Positions 8,583-16,312 of a stretch of 64,000 nt of DNA are shown piece by piece. Every line of letters begins with the position of its first letter. Within the stretch, counting starts at the first letter, position 1. The DNA is taken from NCBI RefSeq assembly GCF_040361335.1, contig NZ_APNM01000001.1, positions 124,001 to 188,000 of the forward strand, in the 5' to 3' direction. The DNA comes from APNM01 sp040361335. Lineage in GTDB: Bacteria > Pseudomonadota > Gammaproteobacteria > Nevskiales > Salinisphaeraceae. The translations under genes and the position numbers were made by a program. The notes under the pieces are model-generated. The model saw only the letters and a list, made by a program, of their open reading frames with translations. It made no database searches and was not told the origin of the DNA.

Positions 8583-8598
8583 TGGCATGGTCTGTGCG
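8583..8598 (+). promoter_or_regulatory. Sigma-54 (-24/-12) promoter of the phenol hydroxylase operon
   Basis: TGGCATGGTCTGTGCG has GG at 8584-8585 and GC at 8596-8597, exactly ten bases apart, matching the RpoN consensus. It lies about 70 bp before the dmpK start codon and downstream of the activator element at 8467-8537. Confidence 0.88.
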
Positions 8599-8667
8599 AG
8601 TCTTGGTGCAAGTCAAGAGGCGCGGCTTTCGGTCGGCACCGAGGCTTCAGTAAACAGGCTGGTCACT

Positions 8668-8901
8668 ATGAGAGCAAATCAACTAACGAACCAACCCTAC
8701 GTGCGAGTAACCGGGCGCCGCGCCGGCGGGTTCGTCGAGTTCGATTTTTCCTTCGGCGACGCGGATCTATACATCGAAATGATCCTGCCGGAGCACGCCT
8801 TCGAGGAGTTCTGCAACGCCAACGAGGTTCAGTACCCGTCCGAGGCGACGATCGCGCGTTGGGATGCCGAGCGCGAGAAATGGCGGGAGGGTGGGCTGTA
8901 A
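8668..8901 (+). CDS. dmpK: Phenol hydroxylase assembly subunit (P0, DmpK)
   Basis: 77 aa. PYVRVTGRRAGGFVEFDFSF, DLYIEMILPEHAFEEFC and the EVQYPSEATI tail are characteristic of DmpK/PhK. In this family the protein is not part of the active enzyme but helps load iron into the oxygenase. The start at 8668 gives the family length; an upstream GTG in frame would add 27 unrelated residues. It is the first gene of the sigma-54-driven operon dmpKLMNOPQB, and dmpL begins 30 bp downstream. Confidence 0.9.
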   Translation: MRANQLTNQPYVRVTGRRAGGFVEFDFSFGDADLYIEMILPEHAFEEFCNANEVQYPSEATIARWDAEREKWREGGL

Positions 8902-8931
8902 CGCCTGCGCCGAAGACGCGAGGAGGAGAGC

Positions 8932-9933
8932 ATGACCATAGAAATCAAAACCCAGTCGGTGGAGCCTCTGCGGCACACCTTCAGCAACGTGTCCCGGCGC
9001 CAGGGCGCCGACAAACCGGCATCCCGCTACTTGGAGGCGATGTTCGATCTCCAGCCCACGGTGAACTTCCATTACAAGCCCCAGTGGGATCCGGACCACG
9101 ATCTCTACGACACGGGCCGCACGGCCCTTGTCATGGAGGATTGGTACGCCTTCCGTGATCCGCGCCAGTTCTACTACGGCGCCTGGACCACCACCCGCGC
9201 CAAGCAGCAGGACGTATGCGAGCGCAACTACGCCTTCGTCGAGAAGCGCGGACTGCTGGACTTGGTGCCGGAGAGCACACGCCAGCAGGCCGAGGCGATC
9301 TTCGTACCCCTGCGTCATGCCGAGTACGCCGCCAATCTCAACAATATGTACATCTGTGCCTACGGCTACGGCACGGCCATCACCCAGGCGGCGGGCTTCA
9401 ACGCTGTGGACCGACTGGGCATCGCCCAGTATTTGTCCCGCATCGGCCTGATGTTGGACGGCAACACCAGCGAGTCTCTCGACAGGGGCAAGCGAGCCTG
9501 GCTTGAAGACGAGACATGGCAACCCCTGCGGCGACTCTGCGAAGAGCTGATGGTCCCCAAGGACTGGTTCGAACTCTACGTGGCGCAGAACTTCGCCCTG
9601 GACGGCTTGCTGTTCCCGTTGGTCTACGAGCGTATCGACGGCGAGCTGCAGCGCCGGTCGGGATCGACCCTTTCCATGCTCAACGAGTTCATGAGCGAGT
9701 GGTTCGGTGAAACAAGCCGCTGGGTGGACGCCACGCTGAAGACCGCCGCCGCCGAGTCCGATGCCAACAAGGTCCAGCTGGAGGCGTGGCTCCGGCACTA
9801 CGTCGATCGCGTCGCCGAGGCGCTCACGCCCGTGGCCGCCCAGGTCTTCAAGGCGGACGCCCATGGCGTCATTGCCGAGTTGCGCGAGGCTCTCACCCAC
9901 CGTGCCGGCAAGAAGGCCGGGCTCGAGCTCTAG
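8932..9933 (+). CDS. dmpL: Phenol hydroxylase beta subunit (P1, DmpL)
   Basis: 333 aa, the usual length for DmpL (about 331). MTIEIKTQSVEPLRHTF at the start and YLEAMFDLQPTVNFHYKPQWDP, DWYAFRDPRQFYYGAWT and CERNYAFVEKRGLL are strongly conserved in the beta subunits of bacterial multicomponent monooxygenases. The fold resembles the alpha subunit but lacks diiron ligands. It pairs with DmpN to form the hydroxylase core. A GAGGAGGAG ribosome binding site precedes the ATG. Confidence 0.95.
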   Translation: MTIEIKTQSVEPLRHTFSNVSRRQGADKPASRYLEAMFDLQPTVNFHYKPQWDPDHDLYDTGRTALVMEDWYAFRDPRQFYYGAWTTTRAKQQDVCERNYAFVEKRGLLDLVPESTRQQAEAIFVPLRHAEYAANLNNMYICAYGYGTAITQAAGFNAVDRLGIAQYLSRIGLMLDGNTSESLDRGKRAWLEDETWQPLRRLCEELMVPKDWFELYVAQNFALDGLLFPLVYERIDGELQRRSGSTLSMLNEFMSEWFGETSRWVDATLKTAAAESDANKVQLEAWLRHYVDRVAEALTPVAAQVFKADAHGVIAELREALTHRAGKKAGLEL

Positions 9934-9947
9934 GAGGCATGGCAAAC

Positions 9948-10223
9948 ATGGCCAACAACAACGTCTTCATCGCTCTCCAGAACAATGAGGAGGCGCGTCC
10001 CATCATCGAGGCCATCGAGCAGGACAACGTCGAGGCCCGTGTCGAGTACGCACCGGCCATGGTCAAGATCGACGCCCCCGGCCGGCTCGTCGTTCGCCGC
10101 GAGAGCGTTGAGGAACGGATCGGCCGGGACTGGGACCCCCAGGAGCTGCAGATCAATCTGATTTCGCTGTCCGGCAACATCGATGAGGACGAAGACATGT
10201 TCGTCCTGCATCGCGGCGACTGA
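9948..10223 (+). CDS. dmpM: Phenol hydroxylase effector/coupling protein (P2, DmpM)
   Basis: 91 aa. This is the small cofactor-free protein that docks on the hydroxylase and couples NADH use to substrate oxidation. NVFIALQNNEEARPIIEAI and GRDWDPQELQINLISLSGNIDEDEDMFVLH match the MmoB/DmpM family. I prefer ATG 9948 because AGGAGG (9932-9937) is ten bases upstream. An ATG at 9939 would sit almost on top of that site. Confidence 0.93.
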   Translation: MANNNVFIALQNNEEARPIIEAIEQDNVEARVEYAPAMVKIDAPGRLVVRRESVEERIGRDWDPQELQINLISLSGNIDEDEDMFVLHRGD

Positions 10224-10243
10224 ATACGAGGAGGAGACCAGTA

Positions 10244-11782
10244 ATGGCAGCCAAGCGACTCAGCCTGCGCGATAAGTACCAGAAGTTCACCCGGGATCTG
10301 GCCTGGGAGCCGGGTTATCAGAGCAAGGCGGATATTTTCCCCCAGACCGAGTTCGAGGGTATCCACATTCACGATTGGGACAGGTGGGAAGACCCATTTC
10401 GTCTGACCGTGGATGCCTACTGGAAATACCAGGCGGAGAAAGAGCGCAAGCTCTACGCCATCATCGACGCCTTCTCACAGCACAATGGCCAATTCAACGT
10501 TACCGACGCACGCTACGTTAACGCCCTGAAGCTGTTCCTCACCGGCGTCTCTCCGCTGGAGTATGCCGCCCACAGAGGTTTCGCCATGGCCGGCCGGCAG
10601 TTCTCCGGCGTCGGCGCCCAGGTGGCCTGTCAGATGCAGTCCATTGACGAACTGCGCCACGTCCAGACGCAGATTCACACCATCAGCCAGTACAACAAGT
10701 TCTTCAACGGCTTCCACGACTGGAACCACATGCACCAGCGCGTCTGGTACCTGTCCGTGCCGAAGTCCTTCTTCGAGGACGCCATGTCGGCCGGACCGTT
10801 CGAGTTCGTGACCGCGATTTCGTTCTCCTTCGAGTACGTGCTGACCAATCTGTTGTTCATGCCGTTCATGTCCGGTGCGGCCTACAACGGCGATATGGCC
10901 ACGGTGACCTTCGGCTTTTCGGCCCAGTCCGACGAGTCGCGGCACATGACGCTGGGTCTGGAAGTCATCAAGTTCATGCTTGAGCAGGACGAGCGCAATG
11001 TGCCCATCGTCCAGAAGTGGATCGACAAGTGGTTCTGGCGCGGTTATCGGCTACTCACCCTGGTCTCCATGATGATGGACTATATGTTGCCGAAACGGGT
11101 CATGTCCTGGAAGGAAGCCTGGGAGATGTACTTCGAGGAGAACGGCGGCGCGCTTTTCGAAGACCTCTCCCGCTACGGGATCCGCATGCCCAAGTATTGG
11201 GAGGTCTCGGTCAAGGAGAAGGAGCGTCTCTCCCACGAAGCCTGGTCCATCTTCTACAACTACGGCCACGCCGCGGCATTCCATTCCTGGCTGCCGGACG
11301 AGTCGGAGATGGCGTGGCTCTCCGAGAAGTATCCGGACACCTTCGACAAGTACTATCGGCCACGCTACGAGCACTGGCGGTCGCTACAGGAAAAGGGCGA
11401 GCGTTGGTACAACAACACACTGCCCATGCTCTGCCAGACCTGCCAGATCCCGATGGCGTTCACGGAGCCGGACGATCCCACCCAGGTTTGCTACCGCGCC
11501 AGCGAGTACAACGGCGAGCAGTACCACTTTTGCTCGGACGGCTGTAAGGACATCTTCGACGACGAACCGGAGAAGTATGTCCAGGCCTGGCTGCCGGTGC
11601 ACCAGATCTACCAGGGTAACTGCGGCGGCGCCAGCGTGCCGGAAGTTCTGGCGTGGTATCACCTGGTCGACGGCCAGGATAACAAGGAGTACCTGGAATC
11701 CCAGGACCGTGCCAATTGGGAACGTTGGACCGGTGGAAGCGCGGAGGCGGCGCGGCCGGTCAAGTCGGCCGTCAACCAATAG
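10244..11782 (+). CDS. dmpN: Phenol hydroxylase alpha (diiron) subunit (P3, DmpN)
   Basis: 512 aa catalytic subunit that hydroxylates phenol to catechol. All six diiron ligands of the bacterial multicomponent monooxygenases are visible: Glu106 (PLEYAAHR), Glu136 and His139 (DELRH), Glu197 (FSFEYVL), Glu231 and His234 (DESRH). The numbering nearly coincides with toluene/o-xylene monooxygenase. A YHS-type zinc-binding tail (CYRASEYNGEQYHFCSDGC) lies near residues 415-440, as in other phenol hydroxylases. An AGGAGGAG site precedes the start. It works with DmpL and DmpO as the hydroxylase complex. Confidence 0.97.
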   Translation: MAAKRLSLRDKYQKFTRDLAWEPGYQSKADIFPQTEFEGIHIHDWDRWEDPFRLTVDAYWKYQAEKERKLYAIIDAFSQHNGQFNVTDARYVNALKLFLTGVSPLEYAAHRGFAMAGRQFSGVGAQVACQMQSIDELRHVQTQIHTISQYNKFFNGFHDWNHMHQRVWYLSVPKSFFEDAMSAGPFEFVTAISFSFEYVLTNLLFMPFMSGAAYNGDMATVTFGFSAQSDESRHMTLGLEVIKFMLEQDERNVPIVQKWIDKWFWRGYRLLTLVSMMMDYMLPKRVMSWKEAWEMYFEENGGALFEDLSRYGIRMPKYWEVSVKEKERLSHEAWSIFYNYGHAAAFHSWLPDESEMAWLSEKYPDTFDKYYRPRYEHWRSLQEKGERWYNNTLPMLCQTCQIPMAFTEPDDPTQVCYRASEYNGEQYHFCSDGCKDIFDDEPEKYVQAWLPVHQIYQGNCGGASVPEVLAWYHLVDGQDNKEYLESQDRANWERWTGGSAEAARPVKSAVNQ

Positions 11783-11865
11783 CACCGGAGCGAGCCGCCC
11801 CGGCGGCCCTTCCCCATGCCATCGCACAGAACCAGACGGGGCCTCACGGCCCCGGGAGGAGACCC

Positions 11866-12225
11866 ATGTCCGTTCGAGCCACCTACGAGTATCGCGCTAC
11901 GCCCAGGGACCTGCAGGAAAACTTCCACGGCAACCAATTGGTGTACATCGGCTGGGACCGGCACTTGATGTTCTGCTCCCCCGTCTGCCTGCCGCTGCCG
12001 CCTTTCATGCCCTTCGGCGTGCTGGTCGAGGACGTCTTGCCCGACGTTTACGCCAGCCATCCGGACTGGGCCCGCGTTGAATGGGACTCCATCGAATGGA
12101 CGCTCGATGGCAAACCCCTGGTTCCGGACATGGGTGCCAGCCTTGCCGATCAGGGCATCGGTCACAAGTCGCTGATCCGTTTCCGCACGCCCGGTCTCGA
12201 CGGTATCGGTGGCGTCGCCAGCTGA
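11866..12225 (+). CDS. dmpO: Phenol hydroxylase gamma subunit (P4, DmpO)
   Basis: 119 aa, the same length as DmpO. ATYEYRATPRDLQENFHGNQLVYIGWDRHLMFCSP and PPFMPFGVLVEDVLP are family signatures. It is the third polypeptide of the hydroxylase complex and wraps around the alpha-beta core in homologous structures. A GGGAGGAG site precedes ATG 11866. The 83-bp gap after dmpN shows no gene. Confidence 0.94.
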   Translation: MSVRATYEYRATPRDLQENFHGNQLVYIGWDRHLMFCSPVCLPLPPFMPFGVLVEDVLPDVYASHPDWARVEWDSIEWTLDGKPLVPDMGASLADQGIGHKSLIRFRTPGLDGIGGVAS

Positions 12226-12251
12226 ATCGTCGCAGCCGGAGGAGGAGAGAT

Positions 12252-13313
12252 ATGAGTTACGAGCTCACGATCGAGCCCCTCGGCGAGAGCCTGGAGGTGA
12301 ACGACGAGCAGACCATGCTCGACGCGGCTATGCGGCGTGGCCTGTACCTGCCCCATGCCTGCTGCCACGGCCTGTGCGGTACGTGCAAGGTCCAGGTGCT
12401 GGAGGGCGAGGTTGAGGACGACGATGCATCGCCGTTCGCCTTGATGGAGTTCGAGCGCGAGGAGGGTTACACCCTGGCCTGCGTGGCCAAGCCCCTGACG
12501 GACGTGATCATCGAGGCCGACGTCGAAGAGGACCCCGACGCCGTGGTCGAGCCCGTAGAGGATTACGACGGGACCGTGGTCGATATCGTCGATCTTTCCC
12601 CCACGGCCAAGGCCGTCTTCATCGAGCTTGACCGGGACATCGGGTTCCAGGCCGGCAAGTACGTCAATCTGCACCTGCCCGACGTCGAGATGCCCCGGGC
12701 CTTCTCCCTGGCCAATGCGCCGTCGGAGACGCGGACCATCGAACTCAACGTGCGCCTGGTGCCCGGCGGTGAGGTAACCACCTATATCCACGAGAAACTC
12801 CAGGTCGGCGACAAGCTCCGGGTGTCCGGGCCCTATGGGCGCTTCTTCGTCCGCAAGTCCGCGCCGGAGGACATTGTGTTCTTTGCGGGCGGCACGGGTC
12901 TGTCCAGTCCCAAGGCCATGATCCTCGACCTGCTGGAGTCGGGCGACGAAAGGCATATCACGCTCTTTTACGGCCAGCGTCACCGCGCGGAGCTGTACTA
13001 CCACGAGCTGCTCCAGGAGTTGGCCGCTCAATACGCCAATTTCAGCTACGTGCCCGCCCTCTCCGAGCCCAGGCCGGAGGATGACTGGAACGGCGCGACC
13101 GGTTTCATCACCGACGTTGCCGCCGAGCACATGGGCGGCAAGTTCTCTGGCCACAAGGCCTACCTGTGCGGTCCGCCGCCGATGATCGATGCCTGTTTGA
13201 CCACGTTGATGCGCGGGCGGCTGTTCGAACGGGACATCTACATGGAGAAATTCATCACAGCCGCCGACGCCGCGCAGGCAAGCCGCAAGAGCCCGCTGTT
13301 CAAGGCGGTGTGA
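12252..13313 (+). CDS. dmpP: Phenol hydroxylase NADH reductase (P5, DmpP)
   Basis: 353 aa, matching DmpP. An N-terminal plant-type [2Fe-2S] ferredoxin domain has CCHGLCGTC and a distal TLACVAK cysteine. It is followed by an FAD domain (RAFSLANAPSE) and an NAD domain (GGTGLSSPKAMILDLL, YLCGPPPMIDA). It passes electrons from NADH through FAD and the iron-sulfur cluster to the DmpN diiron site. GGAGGAGAG precedes ATG 12252. It is the last of the six hydroxylase genes. Confidence 0.96.
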   Translation: MSYELTIEPLGESLEVNDEQTMLDAAMRRGLYLPHACCHGLCGTCKVQVLEGEVEDDDASPFALMEFEREEGYTLACVAKPLTDVIIEADVEEDPDAVVEPVEDYDGTVVDIVDLSPTAKAVFIELDRDIGFQAGKYVNLHLPDVEMPRAFSLANAPSETRTIELNVRLVPGGEVTTYIHEKLQVGDKLRVSGPYGRFFVRKSAPEDIVFFAGGTGLSSPKAMILDLLESGDERHITLFYGQRHRAELYYHELLQELAAQYANFSYVPALSEPRPEDDWNGATGFITDVAAEHMGGKFSGHKAYLCGPPPMIDACLTTLMRGRLFERDIYMEKFITAADAAQASRKSPLFKAV

Positions 13314-13335
13314 ACGGACGGAGGAGGGTGACGGC

Positions 13336-13662
13336 ATGGACGACGCGCCGTACCGGATCACGATCCTGGACACCGGCGAGACCTACGCCTGTTGCGGGTC
13401 GACCACGGTGCTCAAGGCCATGACGCAGCTGGGTCGGAAAGGCATCCCTTCAGGTTGCCACGGTGGCGGCTGCGGCATCTGCAAGGTGCGGGTGGTGAGC
13501 GGTTTCGTGACCACGCTGTCCATGAGTCGAAGTCAGGTGAGCGAGGCGGAGGAGGCAGTTGGCTACGCCCTGGCCTGCCGGTGCTACCCCCGCAGCGACG
13601 TGGATCTGAAGGTGGTCGGCAGGATGCAAAGGGCCGTCAAGCGGCCGTTCGGGTTCGTGTAA
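13336..13662 (+). CDS. dmpQ: Plant-type [2Fe-2S] ferredoxin (DmpQ/XylT)
   Basis: 108 aa. The cluster ligands appear as C.(GGG)C..C within SGCHGGGCGICKVRV, plus a distal cysteine in YALACRCYP. XylT and DmpQ keep catechol 2,3-dioxygenase active by re-reducing its iron after oxidative inactivation. The gene's place directly before dmpB agrees with that role. A GGAGGAG site precedes the start. Confidence 0.93.
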   Translation: MDDAPYRITILDTGETYACCGSTTVLKAMTQLGRKGIPSGCHGGGCGICKVRVVSGFVTTLSMSRSQVSEAEEAVGYALACRCYPRSDVDLKVVGRMQRAVKRPFGFV

Positions 13663-13714
13663 TCAAGCGGGCGCTGGAAGAGGCGGCCGGAGAGCAACAG
13701 TGGAGGAGAGAGCA

Positions 13715-14668
13715 ATGGGTGTCATGCGTATTGGCCATATCAACATCCGCGTCCTGGACATGGAAGCGGCGCTGCATCACTACGTCAAAGTCTTGGGCCT
13801 GCAGCAGACCGACACGGACGCGGCCGGCAACGCCTATCTCAAGGGTTGGGACGAATGGGACAAATACTCCGTCATGTTAACCCCGGCGGATCGGGCCGGC
13901 ATGAACCATATCGCCTACAAGGTTGAAAACGATGCCGACCTGGACACGCTGGGCAAGCGTATCCGGGACTACGGGATCGCCGTGGAGGCAGTGGCGGCCG
14001 GTGAGTTGCCTGGCTGTGGCCGCGCTATCCGTTTCCGGTTGCCCAGCGGCCATCTGATGTATCTGTACGCCGAGAAGGAATTCGTCGGCAAGGCGGTGGG
14101 TACGACCAACCCGGACCCCTGGCCGGACGGTTTGCACGGTGCCGGGGTGCACTGGCTGGATCACGCCCTGCTCATGTGCGAGCTGCATCCGGAGCAGGGC
14201 GTGAACAAGGTGGCCGAATCGACGAACTTCATGCAGGAGGCGTTGGGCTTCAAACTCACCGAGCAGGTCATGGTTGGCCCCGATAACGATATCCAGGCAG
14301 CCGCTTGGCTGGCCCGAACCACCACGCCTCATGACATCGCTTTCGTCGGTGGCCCGGTAATGGGCCTGCATCACTGCGCTTTCTTCCTGGACGAGTGGGC
14401 GGATGTGCTGAAGGCTGCGGACGTTCTGGCCAAGAACAAGGTCAGAATCGACGTGACGCCTCAGCGGCACGGCATTACACGGGGCACCACGAGCTACTTT
14501 TTCGATCCCTCCGGCAATCGCAACGAGACCTTCGCCGGCCTGGGTTATTTGACCCAGCCGGACATGCCCGTTGTGACGTGGACGGAGGACAACCTCGCCA
14601 GCGGAATCTTCTATCACACGGGCGAACTCAACGAGGCGTTCACGGATGTTTATACCGAAGGCGCCTGA
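13715..14668 (+). CDS. dmpB: Catechol 2,3-dioxygenase (extradiol ring cleavage)
   Basis: 317 aa from ATG 13715, preceded by GGAGGAGAG. It is a two-domain vicinal-oxygen-chelate protein of the XylE/DmpB type. The C-terminal domain shows the iron ligands His150 (WLDHALL), a His at 219-220 (GLHHCAFFLDEW) and Glu271 (GNRNETFAGLGY). It opens catechol to 2-hydroxymuconic semialdehyde. It is the last recognised gene of the dmpK operon before the pathway is interrupted by the gntR pair. Hairpins with GC-rich stems follow (about 14,672-14,724 and 14,799-14,817), but none has a T-run. Confidence 0.96.
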   Translation: MGVMRIGHINIRVLDMEAALHHYVKVLGLQQTDTDAAGNAYLKGWDEWDKYSVMLTPADRAGMNHIAYKVENDADLDTLGKRIRDYGIAVEAVAAGELPGCGRAIRFRLPSGHLMYLYAEKEFVGKAVGTTNPDPWPDGLHGAGVHWLDHALLMCELHPEQGVNKVAESTNFMQEALGFKLTEQVMVGPDNDIQAAAWLARTTTPHDIAFVGGPVMGLHHCAFFLDEWADVLKAADVLAKNKVRIDVTPQRHGITRGTTSYFFDPSGNRNETFAGLGYLTQPDMPVVTWTEDNLASGIFYHTGELNEAFTDVYTEGA

Positions 14669-14841
14669 TGGCGGCCCGGGCGTCGCCCGCCGGTGGGTAG
14701 CGGATGTCGCCTTGTCGGCATCCGTGCAGTGTTCGGGCACTGGAGGCCCTCCCCCGAAGGCGCAGCCTCGCGAAGAGGCGTCGGTCACGGTCAGTATCGC
14801 CCGAGCGGTACGCTCGGGACACCAAGGCGAACACGAGCAAG

Positions 14842-15012
14842 TTGACGCTCACGGTCGTTGTCTACGCGATGCCCGGCCTCGTGCAGTGGGCGTTGTTTCC
14901 GCTGACCCGCGATCTTCCGGCCCCGTTGGTGCTGTTCACGGTCGTGGCCGCGCAGGTTGCGTTGCTCTCCCGTGTGGTCAAGCCAAGGGTCACCCAGTCA
15001 TTGAAAGGGTAG
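14842..15012 (+). CDS. Possible small two-helix membrane protein
   Basis: An open frame ending at 15012 encodes LTLTVVVYAMPGLVQWALFPL and PAPLVLFTVVAAQVALLSRVVKPRVTQSLKG, two hydrophobic segments around a short loop. The second half resembles the C-terminal membrane part found after some antibiotic-biosynthesis monooxygenase domains. The start is uncertain: TTG 14842, ATG 14869 or ATG 14704 are all in frame, none with a clear ribosome binding site. It occupies the 372-bp gap between dmpB and gntR. It may be a degraded gene end rather than an active gene. Confidence 0.35.
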   Translation: MTLTVVVYAMPGLVQWALFPLTRDLPAPLVLFTVVAAQVALLSRVVKPRVTQSLKG

Positions 15013-15040
15013 CTCCGTGAGTGAGGCCGGGATGAGTAGA

Positions 15041-15730
15041 TCAGGACGTCGCCTCCTCCAGACTGTCGGCGCCCTCGGTCAGCAGTCCTTCGACGGCATG
15101 GGCGGTTCGCTCGATGTGAACACGCAGGACGTCGGTTGCCGTGCCCACGTCCCCGGCCAGGGCGGCATCCCGCAGCGCGCGGTGCTCCGCGGCGATGTCG
15201 CGGCCGGGCGCGTAGCGACTGCTGAGGAAGCGATATCGCCGGTGCTGGTCATGGAGGATGTCGCGCATGCGTTGCAGCCAGCGGGAAGGGCATGCGGCCA
15301 CCAAGGCCTCGTGAAAAGCCTGGTTGCGTCGTTCCCATTTGGCGAAGTCCCCGGTAGGCGCACCCTCGATCTTTTCCAGCTGGTGGTAGGCGGCCACCAC
15401 ATCAGCCTCCCAATCATCGCCGCCATGCTCGATGCTCTGCTTGAGCGCCTGGCACTCGATGAGCACACGGGTATCGGTCACGTCCCAGAGGTCTTCCAGG
15501 TTGATGGGCGGTACCCGGAATCCGCGTTGACCGAGAGCGACGACCAGCCCCTCGCCTGCCAGTCTGGCCAGTGCCTCGCGAATGGGGCTTGCGCCGATTC
15601 CGTAGTGATCGGAGAGCTGCTTGACCGCGAGGCGGCCGCTGGGGGGGCATGCGCCGCGAATGATGTCGCGCTTCAACCACTCATAGGCCCGGTCGGAAAG
15701 GGTGGAGGCGGCTTCTTTGTGTCGCGGCAT
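15041..15730 (-). CDS. GntR/FCD-family repressor (AphS/PhcS-like)
   Basis: 229 aa from ATG 15730; an ATG 72 bp upstream is less likely because it adds unrelated residues. The N-terminal winged helix-turn-helix (SDRAYEWLKRDIIRGACPPSGRL, IGASPIREALARLAGEGLV) is followed by an all-helical FCD ligand domain. GntR regulators named AphS and PhcS repress phenol hydroxylase operons in Comamonas, so a repressor role for the dmp genes is likely. It is transcribed divergently from the HbpS-like gene across an AT-rich region with two ATCGAT boxes. The same motif lies at both sigma-54 promoters. Confidence 0.88.
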   Translation of the reverse strand: MPRHKEAASTLSDRAYEWLKRDIIRGACPPSGRLAVKQLSDHYGIGASPIREALARLAGEGLVVALGQRGFRVPPINLEDLWDVTDTRVLIECQALKQSIEHGGDDWEADVVAAYHQLEKIEGAPTGDFAKWERRNQAFHEALVAACPSRWLQRMRDILHDQHRRYRFLSSRYAPGRDIAAEHRALRDAALAGDVGTATDVLRVHIERTAHAVEGLLTEGADSLEEATS

Positions 15731-15800
15731 GGCCCGCCATCTCGGGGTTTGATTACCAAAGATTGTATCAACGCCCTTGACGCGCGACCAGATGTTATAC

Positions 15801-15846
15801 ATTATTATTAAAAATATCGATAAAATATTTATTAATCGATAATGAT
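15801..15846. promoter_or_regulatory. Divergent gntR/HbpS-like promoter with paired ATCGAT boxes
   Basis: The stretch is almost pure A+T apart from two ATCGAT hexamers at 15816-15821 and 15835-15840, 19 bp apart. Both flank as TATCGATAA or AATCGATAA. The ATG at 15847 follows within a few bases with no ribosome binding site, so the HbpS-like transcript may be leaderless or nearly so. I infer that GntR binds here. Similar boxes lie at 4421-4434 and 8522-8535. Confidence 0.55.
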
Positions 15847-16287
15847 ATGGAAGCTACGGCCATTCGGAAGACGGTGACACAACGCGGCATCCACTGGGAG
15901 GCGGCCCACGCGGCCGTGTGTGGCGCGGTCAAGAAAGCCGAGGCCCTGGGCATCCGCATCAACGTCGCCGTCTGTGATGCGCATGGGACGCCTATGGCAT
16001 TTCTCCGCATGGCCGGTGCGCCGCTGCACAGCGTCGCCATCGCCGAGGACAAAGCCTACACCGCCGCCGGCTTTGGCATGTCCACGGCGCGATGGGATCG
16101 GGCGGTGGGAGATAACGAGGCTCTGCGCGCGGGTCTCGCCCAGCGTCCGAGACTGGTGATGCTGGGCGGGGGCTTGCCTGTGATGACCGATAACGAGTGC
16201 ATCGGCGGCATCGGTGTGTCCGGCGGTAGCGAGGAAGAGGACGAACTCTGTGCCCGAACCGGTCTGGTGGCCGCCGGACTCGGATGA
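15847..16287 (+). CDS. GlcG/HbpS-like (DUF336) protein
   Basis: 146 aa. AAHAAVCGAVKKAEALGIRINVAVCDAHGTPMAFLRMAGA followed by AIAEDKAYTAAGFGMST and a glycine-rich LGGGLPVMTDNECIGGIGVSGGS are the DUF336/HbpS hallmarks. Some relatives bind haem, and genes of this family are common in aromatic catabolic clusters, but no enzyme activity is established. It begins the second transcription unit (lower meta pathway). dmpC follows 25 bp after its stop. Confidence 0.85.
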   Translation: MEATAIRKTVTQRGIHWEAAHAAVCGAVKKAEALGIRINVAVCDAHGTPMAFLRMAGAPLHSVAIAEDKAYTAAGFGMSTARWDRAVGDNEALRAGLAQRPRLVMLGGGLPVMTDNECIGGIGVSGGSEEEDELCARTGLVAAGLG

Positions 16288-16312
16288 CAAAGGAATCCAA
16301 CAGGTGAGCTCT

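Noticed and set aside
14799..14817. Hairpin CCCGAGC-GGTAC-GCTCGGG as terminator of the dmpK operon
   Set aside because: The stem is good but no T-run follows. It may be a processing or attenuation structure at most.
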